Positions 7,545 to 16,794 of a stretch of 44,697 nt of DNA are shown here, one piece after another. The DNA is taken from NCBI GenBank assembly GCA_019634245.1, contig JAHQVR010000107.1:1-44697 (forward strand). Reading direction: 5' to 3'. The notes under the pieces are model-generated. The model was not told where the DNA came from. It made no database searches and saw only the letters and a list, made by a program, of their open reading frames with translations. The position numbers and the translations under genes were made by a program. Within the stretch, counting starts at the first letter, position 1; every line of letters starts with the position of its first letter. The DNA comes from Gammaproteobacteria bacterium. Its GTDB lineage: Bacteria; Pseudomonadota; Gammaproteobacteria; Granulosicoccales; Granulosicoccaceae.

Positions 7545-8738
7545 ATGACACACGCGCAAACCCGCTTTTTATACTTGAATTTGGGCCACTTTCTGGATCA
7601 CTTGTTTATGTTGATATTCGCATCGGTTGCTGCACTTCGGCTGACATCCGAATGGGGGATGAGCTATGCGGAATTAGTGCCTTACGCAACGCCGGGATTT
7701 ATTGCCTTTGGTGTAGGTGCCATAGCCGCTGGGTGGCTGGCGGATAAATGGAGTCGTGAAGGTATGATTGTTATTTTCTTTATTGGGATCGGCTTCAGCG
7801 CTATTTTTGCAGGCTTTGCCAGTACCCCGGTTGAGATGTCGGTCGCACTAACGCTGATTGGGATATTCGCAGCCATCTATCATCCAGTTGGATTGTCCAT
7901 GGTGGTGGAGGGCCTGCAACGCACGGGGGTGCCTATCGCAATCAATGGGATATTTGGGAACATGGGCGTGGCCTGTGCAGCATTATTCACGGGATTATTG
8001 GTGGATAGAGTAGGTTGGCAAAGTGCTTTCTATATTCCGGGGATCGCCTCAATCACTCTGGGCTTACTTTACTGGCGGTTTCATTTTCAGTCAGTCTCGC
8101 AAGAAGCCGAAACCAAGAATTCCGCGAAGCCGGTCGCAATACCTCTGTCGCAAAAGACAATCGAGAAAAACACGCTTCTGATGGTCTTTGGTGTCATCTT
8201 TTTTACCACGGCAGTAGGCGGTTTAATATTCCAAAGCACCACATTTGCATTACCGAAAGTGCTAGACGAGCGTCTTTCAGATTTTGCGGGCAGTGCGTCC
8301 CTCGTTGGCTGGTATACCTTTCTGGTTTTTGCTTTGGCAGCGTTTGCTCAACTGGTTGTTGGCTTTTTGGTTGACCGATATCCAGTGCGTCTCGTGTTTA
8401 GCGTGGTTGCGCTCTCCCAAGGCGTATTATTTCTAGTGATGATGGGCCTGGAAGGTGTTTCTGCACTGATTGTCGCATTCGCTTTTATGCTCGCAGTGTT
8501 TGGTCAAATTCCGATTAACGACGTGTTAGTTGGCAGGATGGCGAAGAGTGAGTGGAGAAGTCGAGCTTATGCGGTTCGGTATCTGGTGACGTTTTCTGTG
8601 ATGGCGTCTTCGGTTCCCCTGATCGCGTGGATACACAGCATCTGGGGTTTTGACCGTTTATTTCTCCTACTGGCGGTTGCCGGATTTATCATTTTCATTG
8701 CGACGTTGTTACTCCCCCGTGATACATCCGCAATATAG
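7545..8738 (+). CDS. MFS transporter, fosmidomycin-resistance (Fsr)-like
   Basis: A 397-residue inner-membrane protein with about 12 hydrophobic helices in two halves. The cytoplasmic loop after TM2 reads AGWLADKWSREG, a variant of the MFS motif A (G-x-L-a-D-r-x-G-R). IFAAIYHPVG in TM4 resembles the YHP signature of Fsr-type drug exporters. The second half repeats it as VGFLVDRYPVR. The substrate cannot be deduced. Its place beside a DgcA-like demethylase makes uptake or export of a small catabolite as likely as drug efflux. It converges on that flavoprotein gene, with 66 bases between the stops. A paralogous carrier lies at 13921. Confidence 0.85.
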   Translation: MTHAQTRFLYLNLGHFLDHLFMLIFASVAALRLTSEWGMSYAELVPYATPGFIAFGVGAIAAGWLADKWSREGMIVIFFIGIGFSAIFAGFASTPVEMSVALTLIGIFAAIYHPVGLSMVVEGLQRTGVPIAINGIFGNMGVACAALFTGLLVDRVGWQSAFYIPGIASITLGLLYWRFHFQSVSQEAETKNSAKPVAIPLSQKTIEKNTLLMVFGVIFFTTAVGGLIFQSTTFALPKVLDERLSDFAGSASLVGWYTFLVFALAAFAQLVVGFLVDRYPVRLVFSVVALSQGVLFLVMMGLEGVSALIVAFAFMLAVFGQIPINDVLVGRMAKSEWRSRAYAVRYLVTFSVMASSVPLIAWIHSIWGFDRLFLLLAVAGFIIFIATLLLPRDTSAI

Positions 8739-8804
8739 TTATCCCTTCTCGCTTGTTACTAGTAAAAGAGTTGATCAGCGAGGAGAATACGTATTAATCA
8801 GTCT

Positions 8805-10859
8805 TCAAAAGACTCGACACAGCCTGAGTGCATCATAGATAGCAGCATGCACATTGCGCGCGGCAACCGCATCTCCAATGCGAAATAGTTGAAACTTACC
8901 GTCGGGATTACTTTGTATGTTTTGCGGTTGACATTGTATAAAGGCTTGCTGATCAAGCTCTCCACGATTGGAGGAACGTTCCTTCAATGCGAAATACACA
9001 TCGTCCAGTGGTGATGTTGCATGATCGACTACCACTTGATCAACAATTCTCTCACCGCAGTCGTTGTGCGTGTAATGACTCCACAGTACCGCACGTAATT
9101 GATCTGTCGAATTGTTGTGAACTTCCAGATGGCGCACCTTTTGCATCGATGTGATTTGAACATGGTTACGCTGAATCGACTTGATATACGGCACCAGATT
9201 CATACCACCAATTTCGGGAGCGAACATTCTCTCTGGTGTGATTAACTCAAGCTTTGCTCCTGATTCAGCAATCATTTCAACTGCACTCATGCTGGCATGG
9301 GCGCCGTTATCGTCAAAAAACAACACATTATTTTTGATCGGCACGTCGCCGGTTAGAATGTCCCAACTGCTGACAGCCAACTCGTGGCCGCTATCTATCG
9401 CAGTGGTTTGCGCCAGGCCTCCGGTGGCAATCACAACAACGTCCGGATTTAAAGCAATGACATCGGTTTCGTCGATATATTGATTCATTTCAAAGCAGAC
9501 GTTCAGACGCTCGCATTCACTGTGGCGCCACTCGACGATACCCAGAATTTCTTTTCGCCTTGGCAACTTTGCCGCCAGTCTGATTTGCCCTCCCACTTCG
9601 TTGGCTGCTTCAAACACAGTCACCGCATGCCCCCGTTCCGCACAGACTCTCGCTGCCTCTAGTCCTGCAGGGCCGGCACCTACGATCACCACACTTTTTC
9701 TGGTTTTACTTCGACCCAGTTCATGCGGCATCGTGTTTTCGCGGCCAGTAGACGGATTGTGAGCGCACAATGTGCCATGACCTTCGTAGATTCGGTCAAG
9801 ACAATAAGTCGCCCCTACACATGGTCGAATCTGGTCTTCGATACCCGCTTCAATCTTACGGACAATATGGGGGTCCGCAATATGCGCTCTAGTCATTCCC
9901 ACCATATCGAGTTTGCCAGAAGAAACTGCATGCCGCGCAGTGGCGACATCGCTAATCTTCGCTGCGTGGAAAACTGGAAACTGGGTGACTTCTCGTACTT
10001 CGCCGGCAAAATCAAGATGCGGGCTCGATGCCATGCCAGTAATGGGAATGACTTTCGTCAAGAGAGCGTCGTGATTAACATTGCCGCGTATGACATTAAA
10101 GAAATCGATGGTGCCGGACTCAACCAAACGTTTGGCGATATGCAAACCTTCTTCCTTGTTAATGCCCTTTTCCATTTGTTCGTCGAGAACCAGCCTCGAA
10201 CCAACGAGAAAGTCGCTTCCCAAGGCTTCTCGCATTGCACGATAGACTCGCATACTGAAACGCATACGATTGTCTAACGATCCGCCATATTCGTCCTCTC
10301 GTTGATTGGTCAACGGAGACCAGAAACTGTCCATCAGGTGTCCATAACATTCGACTTCAAGTCCGTCCAAACCAGCCTCTTGCATACGAAGCGCAGCGGC
10401 AACATAGTCTGCAATCACCCGCTCTATATCCCAATCTTCCATTTCTTTGGGGAACGCACGATGCGCTGGCTCCCGGACCGGTGAGGCTGAAATAACCGGT
10501 AGCCAATCGGAATGATTCCAGTTCGTTCGTCTTCCTAGATGGGTGAGTTGGATCATGACTTTGCAGTCATATTGATGACATTCTTCGGTGAGCTTTCTCA
10601 GCCAGGGAATAATGTCGTCCGAATAGGCATGAAGATTGCCAAAAGCCGCGGGAGAATCTCTCGAAACAATGGCCGACCCAGCGGTCATGGTCATAGCGAT
10701 ACCGCCCTTTGCTTTTTCAACGTGGTATGCCCGATATGCATCCTTGGGCATCCCATCTTCATGATAGTTGGGTTCATGGGCCGTCGACATGATCCGGTTC
10801 TTGAACGTAAGGTGCCCGAGTTGAAAGGGCTGCAGCAAAGGGTCGGTCGAGTCGATCAT
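8805..10859 (-). CDS. DgcA-like FMN/FAD/Fe-S oxidoreductase (N-methyl amino acid demethylase family), copy 1
   Basis: A 684-residue protein with the trimethylamine-dehydrogenase/2,4-dienoyl-CoA-reductase layout. An old-yellow-enzyme TIM barrel binds FMN (about 1-340; LTHLGRR 106-111, DEYGGSLDNR 189-198, MTRAHIADP 322-330). An Fe-S loop and a dinucleotide-binding domain follow (VGAGPAGLEAA from 393). The C-terminal RIGDAVAARNVHAAIYDALR closely resembles dimethylglycine demethylase DgcA of Pseudomonas and N-methylproline demethylases as remembered. The Fe-S loop has Cys347, Cys353 and Cys365, but Ala350 replaces the second cysteine of TMADH. The usual HGAHGYL active-site strand reads ECYGHLMDSF (170-179). 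It likely oxidatively N-demethylates an amine or betaine derivative; the exact substrate is unknown. No DgcB-type partner is in the window. Confidence 0.85.
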   Translation of the reverse strand: MIDSTDPLLQPFQLGHLTFKNRIMSTAHEPNYHEDGMPKDAYRAYHVEKAKGGIAMTMTAGSAIVSRDSPAAFGNLHAYSDDIIPWLRKLTEECHQYDCKVMIQLTHLGRRTNWNHSDWLPVISASPVREPAHRAFPKEMEDWDIERVIADYVAAALRMQEAGLDGLEVECYGHLMDSFWSPLTNQREDEYGGSLDNRMRFSMRVYRAMREALGSDFLVGSRLVLDEQMEKGINKEEGLHIAKRLVESGTIDFFNVIRGNVNHDALLTKVIPITGMASSPHLDFAGEVREVTQFPVFHAAKISDVATARHAVSSGKLDMVGMTRAHIADPHIVRKIEAGIEDQIRPCVGATYCLDRIYEGHGTLCAHNPSTGRENTMPHELGRSKTRKSVVIVGAGPAGLEAARVCAERGHAVTVFEAANEVGGQIRLAAKLPRRKEILGIVEWRHSECERLNVCFEMNQYIDETDVIALNPDVVVIATGGLAQTTAIDSGHELAVSSWDILTGDVPIKNNVLFFDDNGAHASMSAVEMIAESGAKLELITPERMFAPEIGGMNLVPYIKSIQRNHVQITSMQKVRHLEVHNNSTDQLRAVLWSHYTHNDCGERIVDQVVVDHATSPLDDVYFALKERSSNRGELDQQAFIQCQPQNIQSNPDGKFQLFRIGDAVAARNVHAAIYDALRLCRVF

Positions 10860-10925
10860 TCTTTCAACGAGTTGAATTCAAAAACTCAATGGTTCAAAAG
10901 TCGGTAGCAGTAAAGCCTCGAAGCA

Positions 10926-11264
10926 TTATTCGTCGAAGCACACTAATACCACTGCATTCACAATGACCATTAAATCTTTGCCGTTTTCGCTGGGAATGTC
11001 CAGACCACCTTTTTCTGGTTCCACTGTGACCGCACCATAAGGTAGTTCGGCAGCAACCGCCTGTTGATTAATCTGGTCAGGATTTGCGGCACCCAGCTTT
11101 AAGATAATCTGCATCTCGTCCCTGGATTTACCGATATGCCCAAAGAAGTTCAAGCTCGAGTGACGAATGGCATCGGAAACCGCCCGTTTTGCTGCCTTGG
11201 TGTAGTCGCCACCATGAACGTCTACGCCCATGCCCATTTCAGTGATATATCGCTTTAGTGCCAC
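10926..11264 (-). CDS. Lin0512-family protein
   Basis: A 112-residue protein beginning MALKRYITEMGMGVDVHGGDYTKAA when started at GTG 11264. That start is preferred because CAGGA lies 8-12 bases upstream and the family normally begins at this point. The longer reading from 11309 adds an AT-rich, unconserved hydrophobic stretch. The conserved core EMGMGVDVHG...AAKRAVSDAIRHSSL and the C-terminal GKDLMVIVNAVVLV identify the Lin0512 (TIGR02058) family, whose function is unknown. Many conserved polar residues suggest a small oligomeric enzyme. It lies 66 bases upstream of the DgcA-like gene on the same strand, so the two are probably one transcript. Confidence 0.85.
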   Translation of the reverse strand: MALKRYITEMGMGVDVHGGDYTKAAKRAVSDAIRHSSLNFFGHIGKSRDEMQIILKLGAANPDQINQQAVAAELPYGAVTVEPEKGGLDIPSENGKDLMVIVNAVVLVCFDE

Positions 11265-11401
11265 TCTGTTATTCCTGTAAGTAAAAAGGTAAATAAAATA
11301 GTTTATCATTTTCTATAAACCACATAAGCATCTATTGCAAAAATGCGAGTGCAATGCGACGATAAATTCCTTCTCATATTGGATAAGCGTATAAATCTCC
11401 G

Positions 11402-11653
11402 GTGGGCTCTTTGTTGAAACTTGTCGTTGTTCTCCTAATCGCATGGTTGTTATATAGCTACGGCGTGCAGAAGGAGAATCCGCAAAGGGTGGAAGCTCGA
11501 TATCAAAACCCTGAAGCGGTTTTTCCAACTGATAACAACGATCAAAGATATAGTAACGTTGATGACTGTCAACGATATATCAATGCAGATCGGATACAGG
11601 ATTGCCTGGAGACAAAGATAAAACGCGCGACAGAGAAACGATCACCTCAATAA
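11402..11653 (+). CDS. small single-span membrane protein, unknown
   Basis: About 83 residues. One hydrophobic helix (LLKLVVVLLIAWLLYSYGV) is followed by a polar tail containing DDCQRYINADRIQDCLETK with two cysteines, likely periplasmic and perhaps disulfide-linked. The GTG at 11402 has no good ribosome site; TTG 11411 or 11414 with GGTGGG upstream are alternatives that leave the helix intact. It lies only 15 bases before the tas gene on the same strand and may be co-transcribed. No family was recognised. Confidence 0.6.
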   Translation: MGSLLKLVVVLLIAWLLYSYGVQKENPQRVEARYQNPEAVFPTDNNDQRYSNVDDCQRYINADRIQDCLETKIKRATEKRSPQ

Positions 11654-11668
11654 ACACTCTAGAAATCA

Positions 11669-12718
11669 ATGAAATATAAAAAGCTTGGCGACAGTGAAAT
11701 CGAGGTCAGTTTGATCTGTCTGGGAACGATGACCTGGGGGGAGCAAAATTCTCAGGCCGAGGCGTTTGCGCAAATGGACTATGCTCTGGAACGGGGTGTG
11801 AATTTTTGGGATACCGCTGAGATGTATCCGGTGCCGGTGAAAAAAGAAACGGCGCGTGATACCGAAAAGATCATTGGAAACTGGATCGAAAAAACCGGGC
11901 GTCGCGCAGAGGTGATTCTGGCGACAAAGGTGATTGGGCGGAGTGATCGAGGCTGGATGCGAGGTGGTGAACTACCTCGCCTTAACCGAAAGCAAATTCA
12001 TCAGGCGGTGGATGACAGCCTGGGAAGATTAAAAACAGACTACATTGATCTCTATCAGGTGCATTGGCCGAACCGACCATTGGGATTGTTTGGGGAGGGC
12101 AACGGATCCTACGTTCACAAAGACGATCCCACAGAGGTTTCCATCGCCGAGACGTTGTCGGCCCTGGATGAGTTGGTCAAGTCTGGGAAAGTGAGAACCG
12201 TCGGTGTTTCCAACGAGACCGCATGGGGGGTAAGTCAATACTTATCTGCAACAGAACAGGGCTTGAGCAAAATAGTTTCGATTCAAAACTCATATAGTCT
12301 GATCAATCGAATCTTCGAGGGTGGACTCAGCGAATTTGCTTATCGAGAAAACGTGGGTCTCCTTGCTTACTCTCCATTAGGCATGGGTGCGCTGAGTGGA
12401 AAGTACATCGATGGATTGCGCCCCGTAGACAGCAGAATGGCACGTTTCCCGGACTTTATGACCCGTTACCAATCTGCGGTGGCCGAAACCGCAATACGGG
12501 AGTACGCAGAGTTGTCACAACAACATGGGCTGACCCCAACCCAGCTCGCTCTAGGGTTTGTCAATACGCGACCGTTTGTGACTGCGAACATTATTGGGGC
12601 GACAAACTTAGTACAGCTAAAAGAGAATATCGATACCGCCGAAGTGACTATTTCGGAAGAGCTGGAAAAAGCCATTGAGGACATCCATTCTCGTTGCAAG
12701 AATCCTGCTGCGGCCTAA
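11669..12718 (+). CDS. tas: NADP(H)-dependent aldo-keto reductase, Tas type
   Basis: A 349-residue TIM-barrel oxidoreductase that aligns along its whole length with E. coli Tas (LGTMTWGEQNS, AEMYPVP, DLYQVHWP, VGVSNETAWGV, IQNSYSLINRIFE). The catalytic tetrad is visible as Asp48, Tyr53, Lys87 and His132. The NADP-binding segment near the C-terminus (GATNLVQLKENI) is intact. Tas was found as a suppressor of tyrosine auxotrophy in E. coli; its physiological carbonyl substrate is uncertain. The gene converges on yedI with 39 bases between the stops. The family call is firm; the physiological role is not. Confidence 0.92.
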   Translation: MKYKKLGDSEIEVSLICLGTMTWGEQNSQAEAFAQMDYALERGVNFWDTAEMYPVPVKKETARDTEKIIGNWIEKTGRRAEVILATKVIGRSDRGWMRGGELPRLNRKQIHQAVDDSLGRLKTDYIDLYQVHWPNRPLGLFGEGNGSYVHKDDPTEVSIAETLSALDELVKSGKVRTVGVSNETAWGVSQYLSATEQGLSKIVSIQNSYSLINRIFEGGLSEFAYRENVGLLAYSPLGMGALSGKYIDGLRPVDSRMARFPDFMTRYQSAVAETAIREYAELSQQHGLTPTQLALGFVNTRPFVTANIIGATNLVQLKENIDTAEVTISEELEKAIEDIHSRCKNPAAA

Positions 12719-12757
12719 CAGGTTGTGTAGCATAAGCGCTTAAATCAGGCTCTAGCG

Positions 12758-13744
12758 TTACGAGGATTTCAGTGCCTGGGCTTTGTTCCAGATAGGTGCG
12801 ATCACAAATTGCACAACGGGAATCAGTAGCGCCCCAACAATCAGGCCAAAAACCCCAGCTCCAGTTGCACCATACATCCATTTGATAAACCCTGCTAAGG
12901 TGCTGTCACCGGAGGGTGCGAGGTTACCGAGTGAATGCACGAGATGTTCGGGTAAGTGAAAGCCGAATTCAGCCAAGCCATGCATAACGATACTGCCACC
13001 AACCCAAAGCATGGCGACGGTTCCAACGATCGCTAATAATTTCAGGAAGTAGGGCATACCCACCACTAATGCTTTTCCAATCCCACGGGACAGTTTGCCC
13101 AGTGGTGAAGAGGAAGTGGTGCGCCCCATCACCACGCCGACGTCGTCAGCTTTTACAATCAAGGCAACGGAACCATAGACTACAATGGTGATACCGATGC
13201 CAACCAGAGCTAGCACAGCGCCCTGGGTCCATAGGTTGGAGTCGGGTACTGCTGCCAGGGTAATGGCCATGATTTCCGCGGAGAGAATAAAGTCAGTGCG
13301 AATTGCACCCGCGATTCTTTCTTCTTCCAGCTGTTCTGGATTACCAACCGGAGCACCGATTTGTTCTTCATGCTGATGGGCCTGATGTGGAAACAGCGTT
13401 TCAAGCACCTTTTCTGCCCCCTCATAACAGAGATAGCCGCCTCCCAACATCAAAAGTGGGGTGATAAGCCACGGTGCAATCAAACTAAGAAGCAGCGCTG
13501 CAGGGAGCAAAAATAGCAGTTTGTTTTTTATGGACCCCCAGGCAATTTTTGCAACAATGGGTAGCTCTCTTGATGCGTCAAAGCCAACGACATAGCGGGG
13601 TGTCACCGCGGCATCGTCGATGACCACGCCGGCAGATTTAGTGCCAGCTTTGATAGTTTGGGCAGCGATGTCGTCCAGGGAAGTAGCTGCGACCTTTGCC
13701 AGCGCGGCAATGTCGTCCAGTAATGCGATCAGACCAGTACTCAT
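12758..13744 (-). CDS. yedI: inner-membrane protein YedI (DUF808)
   Basis: A 328-residue membrane protein with the DUF808 signature. The start reads STGLIALLDDIAALAK followed by SLDDIAAQ, and the middle holds GAIRTDFILSAEIMAITL with charged residues inside a membrane region. About seven hydrophobic segments are spread from residue 70 to the end. E. coli YedI has the same order. The function of the family is not established. The start at 13744 is the first ATG and gives the family N-terminus. It is divergent from the MFS gene at 13921. Confidence 0.92.
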   Translation of the reverse strand: MSTGLIALLDDIAALAKVAATSLDDIAAQTIKAGTKSAGVVIDDAAVTPRYVVGFDASRELPIVAKIAWGSIKNKLLFLLPAALLLSLIAPWLITPLLMLGGGYLCYEGAEKVLETLFPHQAHQHEEQIGAPVGNPEQLEEERIAGAIRTDFILSAEIMAITLAAVPDSNLWTQGAVLALVGIGITIVVYGSVALIVKADDVGVVMGRTTSSSPLGKLSRGIGKALVVGMPYFLKLLAIVGTVAMLWVGGSIVMHGLAEFGFHLPEHLVHSLGNLAPSGDSTLAGFIKWMYGATGAGVFGLIVGALLIPVVQFVIAPIWNKAQALKSS

Positions 13745-13920
13745 TCTTGTTGGGTGTTATAAAAGATGATGCCGAAATAGTAACATTTGAGTGCGCAGAG
13801 AGCAGTCTCAAAATGAAAATAGTAGTTGCCAGCGGGAAGCAGCGACAAGTACATTCTCCTAAATGTTTCCCCTCTTGAACACCAAACTACCGGAGGGGCT
13901 CTCCATCAGCTGAGGACCCA

Positions 13921-15090
13921 ATGAAATCGCTCTTGATCAACATGCCGCTGGGCCATATGGCGAATGACTGGGCGCCTGGCGCGATCTGGATATTGGCCCC
14001 GGCGATTGCCGCCAATATGGGGCTATCTCCGTCTGAACTTGGGCTGTTGCTCACCATTCACTATGTCGGTGCTTCGTTGGGGTATCTACCAGCAGGCATT
14101 CTCTCTGACCGGGTGAGTCACCAGGGTCGGTTGCTGGCAATGACATTCTGGTGGGTCGCAATTGGCTATGTTTTGGCTTCGTTTGCCCCGGGTTTTTGGT
14201 CATTGGCGATTCTTCTGGCAATAGCAGGCATGGGAGATGCCGCGTGGCATCCTATTGCGACTGGAGTGCTGGTGGAGCAAATGCCAAAGCGACGCGGTAT
14301 GGTTTTGGGTATACACGCGATGGGCGGTACCTTATCTGAAGTGGGGGCACCGCTGATGGTCGGCTTCCTGCTCAGTTTTTTGGATTGGCGAGCGACCTTG
14401 CAGCTCACTGTGATACCGGCTGTCTGCATGGGAATTGTATTTATATTCTATGCCAAGAGAATTCCGGTGTCCGCGGCAAAAGCAGTCACCAAAATGGAGT
14501 TGCGCGATATCAGCAAGAGATGGCTTCGCCCTGCTGGAATCACGCTGGTGTTGATGATTGCAATCTACAACATGGCACTAATGTCGTTGATGAGCATGAC
14601 ACCTTTGTTTTTGCAACAGTCGCTGGGTTATACCGCGGCTATTGCCGGCGTCGTGTTTGCCTCATCTATGCTGCTTGGCTCATTGCTGCAGCCCGTGATC
14701 GGTCGCTACTCCGATGGTGCTGATCGCAATCTGGTGTTTATGGTGGGTTCGACAGGAGCCATAGTATGTTCGATCGTCGCCTTCCTGTCGGGTCAGTCAT
14801 TAATTATTGTTGCAGCGCTTATATTGAATATGGCACTGCTTGTCAGTATTCGCTCCAGCGTGCTGGCCAGTGCGGTGGAATATGCCGGCAAGCGCGCAGC
14901 GACGACTCTGGGATTTGTCTTTGTGGTTTTAGACGGTGTTGGCGCGCTAGGTGCGTTAATGGCTGGTTATGTGGGCGAAACAGGGCTGCAGAATGTCTTC
15001 TGGCTTGCAGCGTGTTTGTCGGCATTGAGTATTGTGTTGTCCTGCGTGATTTACTTTCAAAAAAAGAACCAGCACTTTGTAGAGGTTTAG
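13921..15090 (+). CDS. MFS transporter, Fsr-like, second copy
   Basis: A 389-residue carrier with about 12 helices. ATG 13921 follows GAGGA by 5 bases. The loop AGILSDRVSHQGRLL is motif A, and GMGDAAWHPIATGVL in TM4 matches the H-P signature of Fsr-like carriers, as in the carrier at 7545. The second half contains QPVIGRYSDGADRNLVF. Substrate is unknown. It lies upstream of, and converges on, the PLP sulfur-amino-acid enzyme at 15341, with a 250-base spacer that holds no gene. Export of a drug or movement of an amino-acid-derived acid are both possible. Confidence 0.85.
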   Translation: MKSLLINMPLGHMANDWAPGAIWILAPAIAANMGLSPSELGLLLTIHYVGASLGYLPAGILSDRVSHQGRLLAMTFWWVAIGYVLASFAPGFWSLAILLAIAGMGDAAWHPIATGVLVEQMPKRRGMVLGIHAMGGTLSEVGAPLMVGFLLSFLDWRATLQLTVIPAVCMGIVFIFYAKRIPVSAAKAVTKMELRDISKRWLRPAGITLVLMIAIYNMALMSLMSMTPLFLQQSLGYTAAIAGVVFASSMLLGSLLQPVIGRYSDGADRNLVFMVGSTGAIVCSIVAFLSGQSLIIVAALILNMALLVSIRSSVLASAVEYAGKRAATTLGFVFVVLDGVGALGALMAGYVGETGLQNVFWLAACLSALSIVLSCVIYFQKKNQHFVEV

Positions 15091-15340
15091 ATTGAATCTG
15101 TCAGCGCCCGGGCTTGAATTGACAGGTGCGTAGAAGACAGGAGTGTTCTTGAAGGAAACAGATCAACTAAAACTGGCGAAAGGAGAATATTTCTCACTCA
15201 ATCAACATGTCATTCTCTGATGAACGTCATCATTAGCGACACTTAGCAAAATAGACCCATCGGCTGGTATTGCGAGGGCTTTGCCAGTTTCAGGTGCACA
15301 TTCAGATACTCAACGATTTGTTCCTACGCGAAGTGTTGCA

Positions 15341-16534
15341 TCAGCCCTTCAGACAGCCAAGCGCCTGATCAAGATCAGAGATCAGGTCTTCAATATCCTC
15401 AATTCCTGCAGAGTACCGAACCAGACCTTCCGGGATGCCTGCGGCAGCACGTTCTTCGGCACTACATTCAACATGGCTGGTCGTAGCGGGCGGGCCAACC
15501 ACGGTTTCAACACAGCCGAGGTTGGCGGCACGATGCGCGTATTGGAGTCTCGGCAGAAACTCTTTAATCGCGTCGAAACCACCTTTTACCGCAAAACTCA
15601 GCATCCCGCCAAAACCGCGCATCTGTTGTGCAGCAATATCATGATCAGGGTGGGACGCTAGGCCTGGATAATTTACCTGTTCTATGAATGGATGGTTTTC
15701 GAGCCATTGCGCTACCGCCATGGCATTTTCGTTCTGGCGTTCGACACGTAGTTTTAGAGTTTTCATTCCTCGGATAAAGCTATACGCATCCATGGGAGCA
15801 AGGGTTGCGCCGTTAATCTCTCTGTAATGATAAACCTGCTTGACTAGCTGCCGACTGCCGCAGATGACGCCACCGAGTGCGTCGGCATGTCCGCCGAGGT
15901 ACTTGGAGGCAGAATGCAGCACAATATCTGCGCCCAATTCGAGCGGGTTCTGGTTGATGGGAGTGGCGAAAGTATTGTCAACCACGACCATCGCGTCCAT
16001 TTCTTTCGCTACTTGGCTCAAACGCCGAATGTCTACAATTTTAATCGTAGGATTGGTCGGTGTTTCGAGATAGAGCAGGGTGCAGCCTTTTCGAATTTCC
16101 GTCTCCATTTGTTCGGAATCAGTGGTGTTACACAGCACAACCTTAATACCAAGTGGTGGCAGGAAATCGTTGAAGATTTTGTTGGTACCACCGTAGCTGT
16201 CTTTGATAGATACTACGCGATCCCCGGGTTTCAGAAACGTGCCAAGTACATTGCTGATTGCCGCCATGCCAGAAGCGAAACTGGTGGCGGCTTGAGCACC
16301 CTCAAGCTCCTTGACCTTATCTTCAAACGCACGCACCGTTGGGTTTGTGTTTCGCGAATAAATATGACCTGCTTCGTTTTCGAGCGCGACGTTTTGCCAG
16401 GTGTCGAGATCGTCATAGGTATAGGACACACTATGCACCACAGGTACCTGTGTTGAGCGTTCGTAGAGAGGATGTTCCTGTTCGCCACCCCAGATGCTCA
16501 GAGTAGATTTACCGGGGGAATGGGATTTACGCAT
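15341..16534 (-). CDS. PLP-dependent trans-sulfuration enzyme (cystathionine gamma-synthase/lyase or methionine gamma-lyase family)
   Basis: A 397-residue fold-type I PLP enzyme of the Cys/Met metabolism family. ATG 16534 is preferred over the ATG four codons upstream because GGAG lies 6 bases before it. Numbered from that start, Lys211 in HSASKYLGGH is the Schiff-base lysine, Asp186 in VVVDNTFATP pairs with the PLP nitrogen, and YSRNTNPT binds phosphate across subunits. Tyr114 is present, but the YGGT motif has Gly116 where methionine gamma-lyases of Pseudomonas have Cys116. Methionine lyase activity is therefore not certain; cystathionine gamma-lyase/synthase chemistry is possible. It is followed on the map by a BASS carrier and an AceE-like E1, all leftward, an order recalling the mde methionine-degradation locus. 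Confidence 0.88.
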   Translation of the reverse strand: MRKSHSPGKSTLSIWGGEQEHPLYERSTQVPVVHSVSYTYDDLDTWQNVALENEAGHIYSRNTNPTVRAFEDKVKELEGAQAATSFASGMAAISNVLGTFLKPGDRVVSIKDSYGGTNKIFNDFLPPLGIKVVLCNTTDSEQMETEIRKGCTLLYLETPTNPTIKIVDIRRLSQVAKEMDAMVVVDNTFATPINQNPLELGADIVLHSASKYLGGHADALGGVICGSRQLVKQVYHYREINGATLAPMDAYSFIRGMKTLKLRVERQNENAMAVAQWLENHPFIEQVNYPGLASHPDHDIAAQQMRGFGGMLSFAVKGGFDAIKEFLPRLQYAHRAANLGCVETVVGPPATTSHVECSAEERAAAGIPEGLVRYSAGIEDIEDLISDLDQALGCLKG

Positions 16535-16794
16535 AGAAAGCTCCATCAGCTGTTTTGATATAAAAAAGAGAGCCGCGATTGGTTCAGCGACTACACGTCA
16601 GTTACCAAGGCAGCGCTTCTGGAGCCTTTATCTTGATTGGTTGGATGATACAGCGAATTCTGTAGGCAGGCCACGCTTTTTGATTTGAACTCTTTGTGTT
16701 TTTTGCGAAAATTCTGCATCGTTGTTCGCCCTTTAGGAAAATTTAGGCTAAGGCACTAGAGTTGGCTGATTTAATCCAATAGGATTTAACGTTT

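Noticed and set aside
9723..10277. 184-codon plus-strand frame opposite the DgcA-like gene
   Set aside because: It is antisense to a well-supported 684-residue protein, lacks a ribosome site and shows no domain.
15887..16456. 189-codon plus-strand frame opposite the PLP enzyme
   Set aside because: Antisense shadow of a conserved gene; composition is not protein-like.
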